This document shows positions 16,783 through 24,624 of a DNA stretch of 64,000 nucleotides, one piece after another. The notes under the pieces are model-generated. The model did no database searches. It saw nothing but the letters and a program-made list of their open reading frames with translations, and was not told where the DNA came from. Origin of the DNA: Cupriavidus sp. BIS7 (GTDB lineage Bacteria; Pseudomonadota; Gammaproteobacteria; Burkholderiales; Burkholderiaceae); NCBI RefSeq assembly GCF_000292345.1, contig NZ_ALOU01000009.1, positions 1 to 64,000 of the forward strand, written 5' to 3'. Numbering within the stretch: position 1 is the stretch's first letter; the number at the start of each line of letters is the position of its first letter. The position numbers and the translations under genes were made by a program.

Positions 16783-17930
16783 GCCCCGCCACTGTACTCC
16801 CGCCGATTGCACAGGCAATTGCGGCGCTGGGAATCGGGCAGCGTGTGGTGGTGATTGACGACGAGACTGACGAAGCCACGGGCTGCGTGCTGGTTGCCGC
16901 CGAGCGCGTCAGCGAGGCCGACGTCAACTTCATGGCCGCCGAGGCGCGCGGGCTCGTGTGCGTGGCCATCACCGAAACGCGCCGCGAGCGGCTGCAACTG
17001 CCGCCGATGGCCGCCAGTCACCGCGATCGCGAGCGCTACACGGTCTCGATCGAGGCTGCCAGCGGCGTAAGCACGGGCATTTCCGCCGCCGACCGCGCGC
17101 TGACGCTGCGGGTGGCCGCCGCCCCGCGCGCGCAGGCGGCGGATCTGGTCCAGCCCGGCCACATCTTCCCCGTGGTGGCGCAACCCGACGGCGTGCTGCG
17201 CCGCGCGGGCTTTGCCGAGGCCTGCTCCGACCTGCCGGCGCTGGCCGGGCGCGTTGCGGCCGGTGCGTACGCCATGCTGCTGGACGACGACGGCGAACTG
17301 ATGCGCGGCAGTGCCCTGCTCGCTTTCGCGCAGCGCCATGGCCTGCCGGTGGTATCGATCAGCGGTCTTATCCACCACCGGCTGCTGACCGAAGGCGCGT
17401 TGCGCCGCACCCACACCAGCGAACTGGACACGCCGTACGGCCGCTTCACCGTACACGCCTACCACGACGCCCCCGTCGACGCACTGCATCTGGCGCTGGT
17501 GCTGGGGAAACCCGACCCGGCGGTGCCGGTGCTCACGCGCGTGCAGGCCGTGGAGATGCAGCGCGACGTGCTGCGCTTTGGCACGGCAGCGGCGGGCGAC
17601 GCCAGCGCCGCCAGCCCTGGCTGGAACCTGGAACGCTCGCTGGCGCGCATCGGCGCAGAAGGCAGTGGCGTGCTGGTGCTGCTGGACGAGCGCGAAACTC
17701 CACGGCAGCGGCTGGAGCGCCTGGCCACGCCGGGGCACGCCTTGCCCGCCACCCCGGCGTTCGAACAACGGACACTGGGCGTGGGGGCGCAGATCCTGCG
17801 TGACGTGGGTGCCCGCAAATTGCGCCTGCTAAGTCATCCGGTGCCCTATCGCACGATCACCGGTTTCGAACTGGAAGTGACCGAATTCGTGCCGCCGAAC
17901 GAGGCATTGCTGCACTGCACGCAGAAATAG
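16779..17930 (+). CDS. RibBA-like fusion protein with degenerate active sites
   Basis: A 383-residue protein with an N-terminal DHBP-synthase (RibB) domain and a C-terminal GTP-cyclohydrolase-II-like (RibA) domain. The RibB signature DDEDRENEGD is changed to DDETDEATGC (27-36), so the Arg and the metal-binding Asp are lost (D31, C36). The first catalytic His is kept (H128) but the second is Phe145. The RibA half keeps the fold words (DTPYGRFTVHAY, GVGAQILRDVGARKLRLL) but has none of the three zinc cysteines. It overlaps the esterase gene by 4 nt. Known RibBX-type fusions have a dead RibA half; here the RibB half also looks inactive. It may have another role, perhaps tied to the flavoenzymes of the cluster. 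Confidence 0.75.
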   Translation: MSPATVLPPIAQAIAALGIGQRVVVIDDETDEATGCVLVAAERVSEADVNFMAAEARGLVCVAITETRRERLQLPPMAASHRDRERYTVSIEAASGVSTGISAADRALTLRVAAAPRAQAADLVQPGHIFPVVAQPDGVLRRAGFAEACSDLPALAGRVAAGAYAMLLDDDGELMRGSALLAFAQRHGLPVVSISGLIHHRLLTEGALRRTHTSELDTPYGRFTVHAYHDAPVDALHLALVLGKPDPAVPVLTRVQAVEMQRDVLRFGTAAAGDASAASPGWNLERSLARIGAEGSGVLVLLDERETPRQRLERLATPGHALPATPAFEQRTLGVGAQILRDVGARKLRLLSHPVPYRTITGFELEVTEFVPPNEALLHCTQK

Positions 17931-18047
17931 TCATCGCAGTAGTGCTACCGTAGACGCGGGCTGCGCGCGTGCAGCCTCCGCCGCAGCGCCGCAACGGCTG
18001 CCTGCGGCGGCCACCGCTCCACCGTTCCACGTTGCCGGAGGACACGC

Positions 18048-18617
18048 ATGACACTCGCCAGACGTCTTTCCGCGCCGATCGCCGGCGCGCTGCTTCTGCT
18101 AGGCCACGCTCCCGCCAACGCCGCGGGCATGCAGGTTTCGTCCACGGCGTTTGCCGACGCAGGGACCATCCCCGCCCTGTACGGGCATGACGGCACCGGC
18201 GGCGATGGTTCAAGCTGCGGCGGCAAGGGCGTTTCACCCCAGATATCCTGGTCCAGCCTGCCGGCCGGCACCAAGTCGCTGGCCATCATGATGTGGGACC
18301 CGGACGCCGCGGGCGGCATGGGCGTCTCGCATTGGGTGGTTTACAACGTGGCGCCGGAACGCGGGCAACTGAAGGAAGGCGAAGGGAAAGTCGACGGCCA
18401 TGGCGTCACGCTAGGCAAGAACGTGGGCGGCGAAGCCACGTATCACGGCCCGTGTCCGACCGTCGGGGACGTACCCCATCACTACACCATCACCGTGTAC
18501 GCGACCAAGCTTGAACCGGGCACGCTGAAGCCCGGGTTGACCCGGGACGAACTGTTCGCGGCGCTCAAGGGCAACACGCTCGGCGCAATGAGCATCGTGG
18601 GCCGGTACGGGCGTTAA
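18048..18617 (+). CDS. Secreted YbhB/YbcL-type PEBP protein
   Basis: A 189-residue phosphatidylethanolamine-binding-protein-like protein of the YbhB/YbcL bacterial branch. Residues 1-25 form a signal peptide (LSAPIAGALLLLGHAPANAAG). The core has the ligand-pocket words MMWDPDAAGGMGVSHWVVYN and YHGPCPTVGDVPHHYTITVYA, the latter with the conserved His and Pro-Cys-Pro. Two cysteines (SSCGG and GPCP) may pair in the periplasm. Such proteins bind small anionic ligands; no enzymatic role is established. It stands alone after the steroid operon. Confidence 0.85.
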   Translation: MTLARRLSAPIAGALLLLGHAPANAAGMQVSSTAFADAGTIPALYGHDGTGGDGSSCGGKGVSPQISWSSLPAGTKSLAIMMWDPDAAGGMGVSHWVVYNVAPERGQLKEGEGKVDGHGVTLGKNVGGEATYHGPCPTVGDVPHHYTITVYATKLEPGTLKPGLTRDELFAALKGNTLGAMSIVGRYGR

Positions 18618-18655
18618 GCCGACGCCCGGGCGTGTTCACGGGCCTGTTGCGCGCA

Positions 18656-19009
18656 CTATTGCGTGCACTTTTCCTGATAAACCTTCTGCAACTGCTTGCG
18701 CGTCCGGTCGCGCTCGACCGTGGCAACCGTGTTGCCCTGGCTGTTCTCGACCGGCATATCCGAAGGCTGGTAGATGCGCTGCGGCGTCTGGCCGATCTGC
18801 CTGGCCAACTGGTCGCACTGCTCATCGCGCGAAGGCGGTTGCGACGGGATCGGCTGGAACCGCTGCGTGCCTTCCCGCACCGCGTCAGAGATCGCGTCGT
18901 TGATCGCGGCGTCGCCCGGGGACGGCTGCGGGGTCTGCGCGTGTCCGTGAAACAGCGGCGTCAGACTGGCAAGCAATGCGAGTTGGCACACACGGCGGCG
19001 CAGCAGCAT
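18656..19009 (-). CDS. Small exported protein of unknown function
   Basis: A 117-residue protein with an Arg-rich start and a hydrophobic segment (RRRVCQLALLASLTPLFHGHA) that reads as a signal peptide. The mature part is rich in Gln, Pro and Asp, with NDAISDAVREGTQRF and RKQLQKVYQEKCTQ helices and two cysteines (QCDQL and KCTQ) that may pair. It resembles small periplasmic DUF4124-like proteins in character only, and I do not recognise a family. Convergent with the PEBP gene, 38 nt away. Confidence 0.6.
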   Translation of the reverse strand: MLLRRRVCQLALLASLTPLFHGHAQTPQPSPGDAAINDAISDAVREGTQRFQPIPSQPPSRDEQCDQLARQIGQTPQRIYQPSDMPVENSQGNTVATVERDRTRKQLQKVYQEKCTQ

Positions 19010-19169
19010 GAATGTCTCCGGGGATGGTCGGCGTTGTCATGGTAGCCCTGATGCCGCGTGGTCGTCCACGTGGCATTCGCACGACGCGCACGTCGCCATT
19101 GCACGCCAACGTGGCTATCATTCGTGTCAGCACAAAGCGGTGGCGACATAAACAAATGGGGGCCATGCG

Positions 19170-20084
19170 ATGGAAAAAGCCGAACCCGTTGGTCAGGTGG
19201 GCGTGGAGGCAGGCGCAGCGGTAGGCGCAAAACCGAATAACCATACAAGGCGCGGCTGGCATCGTTGCGCGATGGCCATGCTCCTCGCGATGGCAGCCGG
19301 TCCGATACACGCGGCAACGCCCGATCCGGATGCCTGGCAGTTTGCCATCGCCCCCTATCTCTGGTTTCCGAACGTCAGCGGCGCGTTTCGTTTCTCCGGA
19401 GACTCGTCGACCGGAGGGGGCAACCTGGACATCGGCACAGGCCCGGACAGCTATCTCCAGAACCTGAAGTTCCTCTTCATGCTGCAAGCCGAGGCCAGCA
19501 AGGGCAAATGGACGATCTTCGCGGACGCGATCTACCTGGACTTCAGCCAGCAGCAAACCAACCTCAAGTCCGTTGGCAGCGGAAGCGGCGGCAAGGTATT
19601 CGTGCCGCGCGACCTGACCACCGATTCAAGCAGCGGCATGAGCGGGGCAATGTTCCAGCTCGCGGCGGCCTACAAGGCGGTCAATGCGCCCCGGGGCACA
19701 GTTGAGCCATTCGGCGGACTCCGATACCTGAACATCAGTGCCCATGCCAACTGGACGCTGTCCGCCACGTTCACGGACCAGGGTGCGACGCTGGCAAGGC
19801 AAGGCAGCATCTCGCAGACGGCGAATATCGTGGACGCCATCATCGGTGTGCGCGGGCGCATCAACGTCGGCAACAGTGACAAGTGGTACCTGCCCTATTA
19901 CGCCGATATCGGCACCGGCGCTTCGAAGTACACGGCACAAGCCTCCGGGGGCGTGGCGTACGCGGCCAAGTGGGGAGACGTCCAGTTGTCCTATCGATAC
20001 CTGACTTACGAGATGGATGGCGGCAACCTGTTACAACGGCTCACATTCAAGGGGCCGATGGTCAGCGCCGTGTTCCGCTTCTGA
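19170..20084 (+). CDS. Outer-membrane beta-barrel protein
   Basis: A 304-residue probable outer-membrane protein. From residue 50 on it has alternating amphipathic strands (WQFAIAPYLWFPNVSGAF, LQAEASKGKWTIFADAIYLDF, VSYRY-type repeats) and it ends in Phe (VSAVFRF), the C-terminal signature recognised by the BAM machinery. The signal peptide is WHRCAMAMLLAMAAGPIHA, ending near residue 48, so either a long n-region is used or translation starts at the in-frame ATG at 19272. It is a stand-alone gene followed by a strong terminator. Function unknown; similar barrels are annotated only as hypothetical. Confidence 0.75.
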   Translation: MEKAEPVGQVGVEAGAAVGAKPNNHTRRGWHRCAMAMLLAMAAGPIHAATPDPDAWQFAIAPYLWFPNVSGAFRFSGDSSTGGGNLDIGTGPDSYLQNLKFLFMLQAEASKGKWTIFADAIYLDFSQQQTNLKSVGSGSGGKVFVPRDLTTDSSSGMSGAMFQLAAAYKAVNAPRGTVEPFGGLRYLNISAHANWTLSATFTDQGATLARQGSISQTANIVDAIIGVRGRINVGNSDKWYLPYYADIGTGASKYTAQASGGVAYAAKWGDVQLSYRYLTYEMDGGNLLQRLTFKGPMVSAVFRF

Positions 20085-20108
20085 ATTGAGGCGGGCGCCG
20101 ACACCATG

Positions 20109-20147
20109 AAAAGGCCGGTCGCGTAGTCCGTGCAGACCGGCCTTTTT
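20109..20147 (+). terminator. Rho-independent terminator
   Basis: A GGCCGGTC/GACCGGCC stem (20113-20120 and 20135-20142), extended by A/T pairs and followed by a T-run, lies 25 nt after the outer-membrane protein stop. It can serve both directions and separates that gene from the convergent small lipoprotein. Confidence 0.85.
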
Positions 20148-20163
20148 GTCCCGCACATACCCC

Positions 20164-20328
20164 TTAGCAGTTGCCCTTCTTGGCTTGGCCCGGCGGACAG
20201 AATCCATTTCCCGGACCACCCTGCGGCGCCGCGGCCGGCCCGGGCGGGGGCGCGTAGTAGGCGCAGCCGCCAAGCAACGAGGTGCCAAGCGAGATGCCAA
20301 TCGAGAGGATGACGATTATTTTTTTCAT
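20164..20328 (-). CDS. Small lipoprotein
   Basis: A 54-residue protein starting at the ATG at 20328. It has a type II signal peptide (MKKIIVILSIGISLGTSLLGGC) whose LLGGC lipobox places the lipidated Cys near residue 22. The short mature part is Pro/Gly/Ala rich (YYAPPPGPAAAPQGGPG) and has a Cys-containing end. An in-frame upstream extension lacks a signal and is discounted. Probably a surface or periplasmic accessory lipoprotein; no family recognised. It follows the DUF4382 lipoprotein gene on the same strand. Confidence 0.65.
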   Translation of the reverse strand: MKKIIVILSIGISLGTSLLGGCAYYAPPPGPAAAPQGGPGNGFCPPGQAKKGNC

Positions 20329-20371
20329 GGCATTGACGGTGGCCCCTTGGGCCCCTCTTCCCTTTCCGTAG

Positions 20372-21574
20372 TTAGAAGCTGAAGTTGACACCGGCTTGGT
20401 TACCCGCCGCAACATTGACCGGACTACTCTGCGTGACGCCGGCTGCCGAGGTTGCCTGTACCGAGTACTGTCCCGCCGCGGCAGGAACGCCCGTCAGGAT
20501 GATCGGCAGCGTGGTGCTGAAGGTGCCCACCTGCGGGGCCGCCGCAGGCAGTGCCAGCGAGTAGGCGCCGGTGTCCAGGTTCGCGTTTGCCGACGTGATC
20601 TCATAGGACGCAGAGTTGACCGTCTGCAGCGCGCGCAGCGAGGCCTGGGCGGATGCGGTGACCGTGCCCGATGCAGTGTTGGTGGCAGAAGCCGGCAGCG
20701 TAAATGGTGCTCCCGTCGTGGAGATCGTCGTGGTCTGCGTGGCCGTCACAGGTACCGAGCGAATGATGCCGGTAGCATGGCCATTCGGCTGCGTGTTATC
20801 GACGATGACGATGTCATAGGTGCCGTTGGTCGAGCTCTGAATCAGCGGCGACAGCACGAACTGGCCGTTGGCATCGGCAACCGTGCCGCGAATGACCTGG
20901 CCGTTCTGCTCGGCAAAGACCTGGGAGCCGGCTTGTGCCGCAGGCACGCTCCCCGCAATTGCACCGCTGACGATCAGGGGAATGGCGGTGACCACCGGCT
21001 TCAGGCTGAACGACCCATTGCCGCGCTGCACGATCGATTTGCACGCGTTGAAGTCAAGAATCAGGTCCACTAGCGTGTTCGGCTGCACGGTGAATGGCTG
21101 GATGATCTTGAAACCGCTTTGCGTCGCGCTCGGCGTGTCCAGCGGCTGCTCCGCATTCGTTCCCGTTTTGACTACGGAATTGGCCAGCGTATTGCCTTGG
21201 TTGGCGTTCAGGACCAGGCGCACCTGTTGATATTGCCCAGCGGGCAGCGGCGCGCGGCCCAGGTCGAACAGCACGCCATTGGTCAGCGAGAGCAGGTCAA
21301 TCTTCTGCGGCGTGGCCAGCGCGATGTCGGTCCAGCCCCCGTCGGTGTCTGCGGCGGTGCTGCTGGCGTTGACGCGCACCTTGTTGACCGTGATAAACAC
21401 ATGATCGAAGCCACAGGACGGTGCATCGGTCATCGCCACATGGAGCGTACCGGTGGCGGCTGGTGAAGAAGTATTGTTGCCACTGTCGCCGCCGCCCCCG
21501 CAAGCGGCAACGAAGACAGATATCGGCAGCACAAGCAAAATCGAGCGCAGGTTGAAGTGGCTCCCGGTTTTCAT
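20372..21574 (-). CDS. DUF4382-type lipoprotein
   Basis: A 400-residue lipoprotein with signal LLVLPISVFVAAC and a Gly-rich tether (GGGGDSG) after the lipidated Cys. Residues 42-200 match the DUF4382 pattern (GTLHVAMTDAPSCGFDHVFITVNKVRV, with QYQQVRLVL). The rest is carboxypeptidase-regulatory-like or Ig-like beta sandwich (GSVPAAQAGSQVFAEQNGQ and later threonine-rich strands). The ATG at 21574 is preceded by GGAGGG at good spacing, with a GTG directly upstream as the alternative. Predicted to sit on the periplasmic or outer face of the outer membrane. Function unknown. Confidence 0.8.
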   Translation of the reverse strand: MKTGSHFNLRSILLVLPISVFVAACGGGGDSGNNTSSPAATGTLHVAMTDAPSCGFDHVFITVNKVRVNASSTAADTDGGWTDIALATPQKIDLLSLTNGVLFDLGRAPLPAGQYQQVRLVLNANQGNTLANSVVKTGTNAEQPLDTPSATQSGFKIIQPFTVQPNTLVDLILDFNACKSIVQRGNGSFSLKPVVTAIPLIVSGAIAGSVPAAQAGSQVFAEQNGQVIRGTVADANGQFVLSPLIQSSTNGTYDIVIVDNTQPNGHATGIIRSVPVTATQTTTISTTGAPFTLPASATNTASGTVTASAQASLRALQTVNSASYEITSANANLDTGAYSLALPAAAPQVGTFSTTLPIILTGVPAAAGQYSVQATSAAGVTQSSPVNVAAGNQAGVNFSF

Positions 21575-21774
21575 CACGTCCCTCCAGAATGGCTGTGACC
21601 TGACCGAAGCATAATTTCTGCGCTCTCAACAATGCATGTGAGATTGCAACCATTCGTAACGAAGATGAAACCATTCGCGCGAATGGCGGGTGTCGAGATT
21701 CTCTTAAGTCTGAACTTTGATCGCTCAACGCTGAACTTGGCCAGTCAGCGATCCGGAGGATGGGCCACTCGCCG
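21575..21774. other. Left edge of the accessory island
   Basis: These 200 bp before the NACHT relic hold no gene. GTTCA-type words (around 21705-21745) recur on the other side of the island near 30396-30468, but I could not show clean terminal inverted repeats. Confidence 0.3.
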
Positions 21775-23050
21775 TCAGAGGGAGGACGCCAATGCTGAAG
21801 CTCGTGTGGTTGTCGAGCGGCTCAGATCGGCCAGGAACGGCCCTTCGCAGTCGCATGAGAGAACGTCTGTTGATGAGCGACGACTCGCCATTCGCCGAAG
21901 GGACTCAACAAATGACAATTCCTCGGAAAAGCCAGTTTCATCTTCAAGCGCTGTGTGTGCGGCCGAGATTCCAATGGCCATTCCGGCTGACGACGCCGTC
22001 CGCTCGAACAGTCCATTTCTGTGCTTCTCGCCATGCCATTGCTTCCGCAACGACGAAACCGCTTCCCAAGGTGGGTTCGCCGTACCCCGGGGAGCCTCAA
22101 AGGACCCTCCGAGGCCCAGAAATCTCAGCCGTAAATTTATCTGCACACACCGACGACGTCGCACAACGGTGTAACGATTAGGCAAATCGTTGCGCTGGGT
22201 ATCGGCGGCCTGCTCCACGAGGAAATCGCGCAGTTTCAACTCGTCGTCATCAGATAGTTTCAGGGCCAGCAGTTCGTACACCCCGAAAAATGCTTCGTCG
22301 GACGCATGCTGGCGTTGTCGCTCCGCATGATCGTCAAGTCAAGGAAAGCCGGAAGCAGGCAAAACTCCATAAATTTGTCATGGCGAAACCACCAGCGACT
22401 TTCGTCCCTGATTGCGTCCGGACTGCGTACCGCCACGGTTCGCGCAATCATGAGCTTGTGCTCGACCAGCATGGTCACTTCGGCATCAAAGCCCTCTGGA
22501 TCAAAGTACGGCTTGCCTGACACTCTCCATGTGTAGACCTGCTCTGCGAACCTCGAGTACGGAAACGGCCGGCTTTCACGTTCGCAAAACTCCTTCTCCA
22601 TCGTCACGAAGCGTTGCTCGACCAAGCGTAGCAAATCGGGGCGCTCGCCACGAGACAGCAGCTCGGCAACCAGGCTTGCTTCCATCGGGTTGCTGAGCAC
22701 CTTGAGCCAGGACTCAGCTTCGTCCTCTCCAGCGATCTCCACCACATACGCCTTCACGACCTGGCCGTACGTTACTTCGTCCATTCGAGCATCCCCTCGT
22801 ACTGCTGGCCACTGCCTGACGAGGAAGTCCTCGATCTGATCGGGCCGCAATGCCTGTAGCCTGAGAACGCGGGCGGTGCGCGGACGAACCCAGTCCATAG
22901 GTTGTGTGGTAAGAATGAAGTTGCCGCGGAAGGATTCTTCCACGAATTGCACGATGCGCGACCGTGTGTCGGGTGTCGCTTCGTTCAAGCCATCTATTAG
23001 CACATCGATGGCCCCTACATGGATGAGCGAGCGCAGGTACTGCTCGTCCC
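21775..23050 (-). pseudogene. NACHT/STAND ATPase relic, truncated and frameshifted
   Basis: The remains of a NACHT-type STAND NTPase. The frame 22260-23050 carries the Walker B region (VLIDGLNEATPDTRSRIVQF) and sensor-like TTQPMDW, but the P-loop half is missing where the frame meets the IS4 transposase at about 23050. At about 22260-22320 the frame shifts: the C-terminal part (FFGVYELLALKLSDDDELKL) continues in another frame down to about 22180, after which similarity fades, although the frame stays open to 21775. STAND ATPases act in bacterial immunity or signalling. Loss of the N-terminus and the frameshift make it non-functional. Confidence 0.65.
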
Positions 23051-23677
23051 CGACTGGATCAACCAGTCGGCCGGCTGGCCAAGTTCCTGGGCGCGCGCCA
23101 TCAACTCGGCAATATCACCCTCGCGGTCCGTGACATACACCAGCCGTGTCTGGGGCAGCAGCGCAGCTTGCTCCGCAACCCGTTCGTACCCCTCGATCCA
23201 GCGTACGCTTTCCTTGATCCCGCTGCGGTTACCGTCGGCGTCCTTTGGCTCCCGAGCCCACATCCAGGCATCGATCACCCCCAGCGGTTCACGGTCAGGC
23301 GTCACCGCGTAGGTCGGATGCAGAAACATGCCCCGCTGGGCTTCATAGCTCAGCGGACCCAGCCCGTCCACTTCCTGCCCATTGAAGTTCAACTCGGTCG
23401 TGTCAGCGATGCACAGCACCACCGGAAACTGCGCGACTCTGTCCGCCGTGCGATCCCAATGCGGCTGCATCACATCCCGCCAATCGATCTGCTCATTGCC
23501 TAGAAACCGATAGGCCGCAATGGTTTGCGACCAGTCATCGCATGCGCCGGGAATACTCGCCGTAGGCAGCGCCGCAAACCGCTTGAGCAATTCCTTGGCC
23601 CGCCGATCCCGCCGCGGATCACCAAGATCCAGACTCTCAAATTCCTCGTCCACCCATGCCCCCGACTCGTTGCACAT
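23045..23677 (-). mobile_element. IS4-family (Tn5-type) transposase, 3' truncated
   Basis: The N-terminal about 205 residues of an IS4-family transposase of the Tn5/IS50 kind, starting at the ATG at 23677. The Tn5 DNA-binding domain (ESLDLGDPRRDRRAKELL) comes first, then the catalytic core with the first Asp in CIADTTELNFNG and the second in YVTDREGDI. The sequence leaves the family at DWLIQ and runs into the NACHT relic, so the third catalytic residue (Glu) and the C-terminus are gone. The element cannot transpose by itself. No terminal inverted repeats were identified. Confidence 0.75.
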
Positions 23678-23819
23678 TGCTGCCCGAAAATCCGAGAGTA
23701 AATGCAAGTTTGTCGATGTTTACAACCCCTTGCTTCGGAATTTACGCAGCCTCAGGCATCAGGCCTCGCCAAGAAGATGGTTGTAGTTCTGTATAACGAG
23801 ATGCCTTGAAGCAGCGGTT

Positions 23820-23975
23820 ATGAAGGTGATGTCTGATCCGTCTATCGCGCCTGCGCTTATTGAAAAGGGCTACGTTACAAAGCCAGGCAGTGCTGCCGAA
23901 CTCGCAAAGCTCACCGCTGAGGAATACCGTAGGTGGGGCGCTGCCATCACCTCTGCCAAGATTGAGGTTAACTGA
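23820..23975 (+). pseudogene. Fragment of a TctC/Bug solute-receptor gene
   Basis: A 51-codon frame (MKVMSDPSIAPALIEKGYVT start) that matches only the last helix region of Bug-family receptors: a one-residue-different copy of the SDPxVxxxLxxxG motif, then SAAELAKLTAEEYRRWG and AAITSAKIEVN. Full-length members are about 320 residues, so this is the 3' remnant of a lost gene. It lies between the IS4 remnant and the AsnC gene, consistent with deletion during insertion events. Confidence 0.6.
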
Positions 23976-24031
23976 CGGATAGCGTATTCGCCTGAGATTT
24001 TAGAAAATGGGTGAGCAAGCTCGTCCATTTT

Positions 24032-24496
24032 CTACAAGGGCACGTTCATTCCAGTTTTAATGCGGTCCATCACCACCAGCGTTTTGAAATATTTGACATT
24101 GTTATTGGCGTGAAATAGTTCGCGCGTCAATTCCACGTATTGATCCATATCCTGCACGAGAAAAATCAGTACGAAGTCGCATTCGCCAGTCACGTAATAG
24201 CACTGCTGGATCTGGCGGCAGGCATTGAAGCCTTGCCGCATTTCGCCAAGAAGGTCTGCTCGCTCACTTTCCGCCTTGACCTCAACAACGATGGTCAACC
24301 CGTAGCCGACGGCTTTGGGATTGATGCTGGCCGTGTACCGCTCGATGACCCCGTCGGCGGAGAGTTGCTTAAGTCTACGGTTCACTGCGGCCGTAGACAG
24401 GTTGGTGCGCTCCCCCAGTTCGCTCTGGGGTACCCGTGCATCGTCTTGGACCGCTGCCAGCAGCAGGCGGTCGTAGCTGTCAAGTTTCGAGGTCAT
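24032..24496 (-). CDS. Lrp/AsnC-family transcriptional regulator
   Basis: A 154-residue feast/famine regulator, started at the ATG at 24496 (MTSKLDSYDRLLLAAVQ), which gives the normal N-terminus. The helix-turn-helix is VPQSELGERTNLSTAAVNRRLKQL (about 23-46), and the RAM ligand-binding domain follows (GLTIVVEVKAESE, GECDFVLIFLVQDMDQY). It is divergent from the diaminopropionate ammonia-lyase gene across 128 bp that hold an AT-rich palindrome. It probably senses an amino acid and controls the catabolic genes to its right, the usual arrangement for this family. Confidence 0.88.
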   Translation of the reverse strand: MTSKLDSYDRLLLAAVQDDARVPQSELGERTNLSTAAVNRRLKQLSADGVIERYTASINPKAVGYGLTIVVEVKAESERADLLGEMRQGFNACRQIQQCYYVTGECDFVLIFLVQDMDQYVELTRELFHANNNVKYFKTLVVMDRIKTGMNVPL

Positions 24497-24580
24497 CTGA
24501 AATGTCGGTACAAAACCGCCCCTAAATAGAGAAAAAATTCCATTTTGACAGTGAAGTTTAATACAACCCCGCATGAGATA

Positions 24581-24593
24581 GAAATATTATTTC
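24581..24593. promoter_or_regulatory. AT-rich palindrome, likely AsnC-type operator
   Basis: GAAATATTATTTC is a perfect 6-bp inverted repeat around one base, midway in the gap between the AsnC-type regulator and the ammonia-lyase gene. Lrp/AsnC proteins favour AT-rich dyads of this size. Binding is inferred. Confidence 0.45.
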
Positions 24594-24624
24594 ATAACTT
24601 GGCGACGAACCCATTGGAGACTAC

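Noticed and set aside
16779-17930. Ordinary riboflavin biosynthesis gene ribBA
   Set aside because: Key catalytic and zinc-binding residues of both halves are missing.
22260-23003. An intact NTPase gene reading from an internal ATG
   Set aside because: It begins within the Walker B region and ends at a frameshift; a P-loop is missing, so it is treated as part of a relic.
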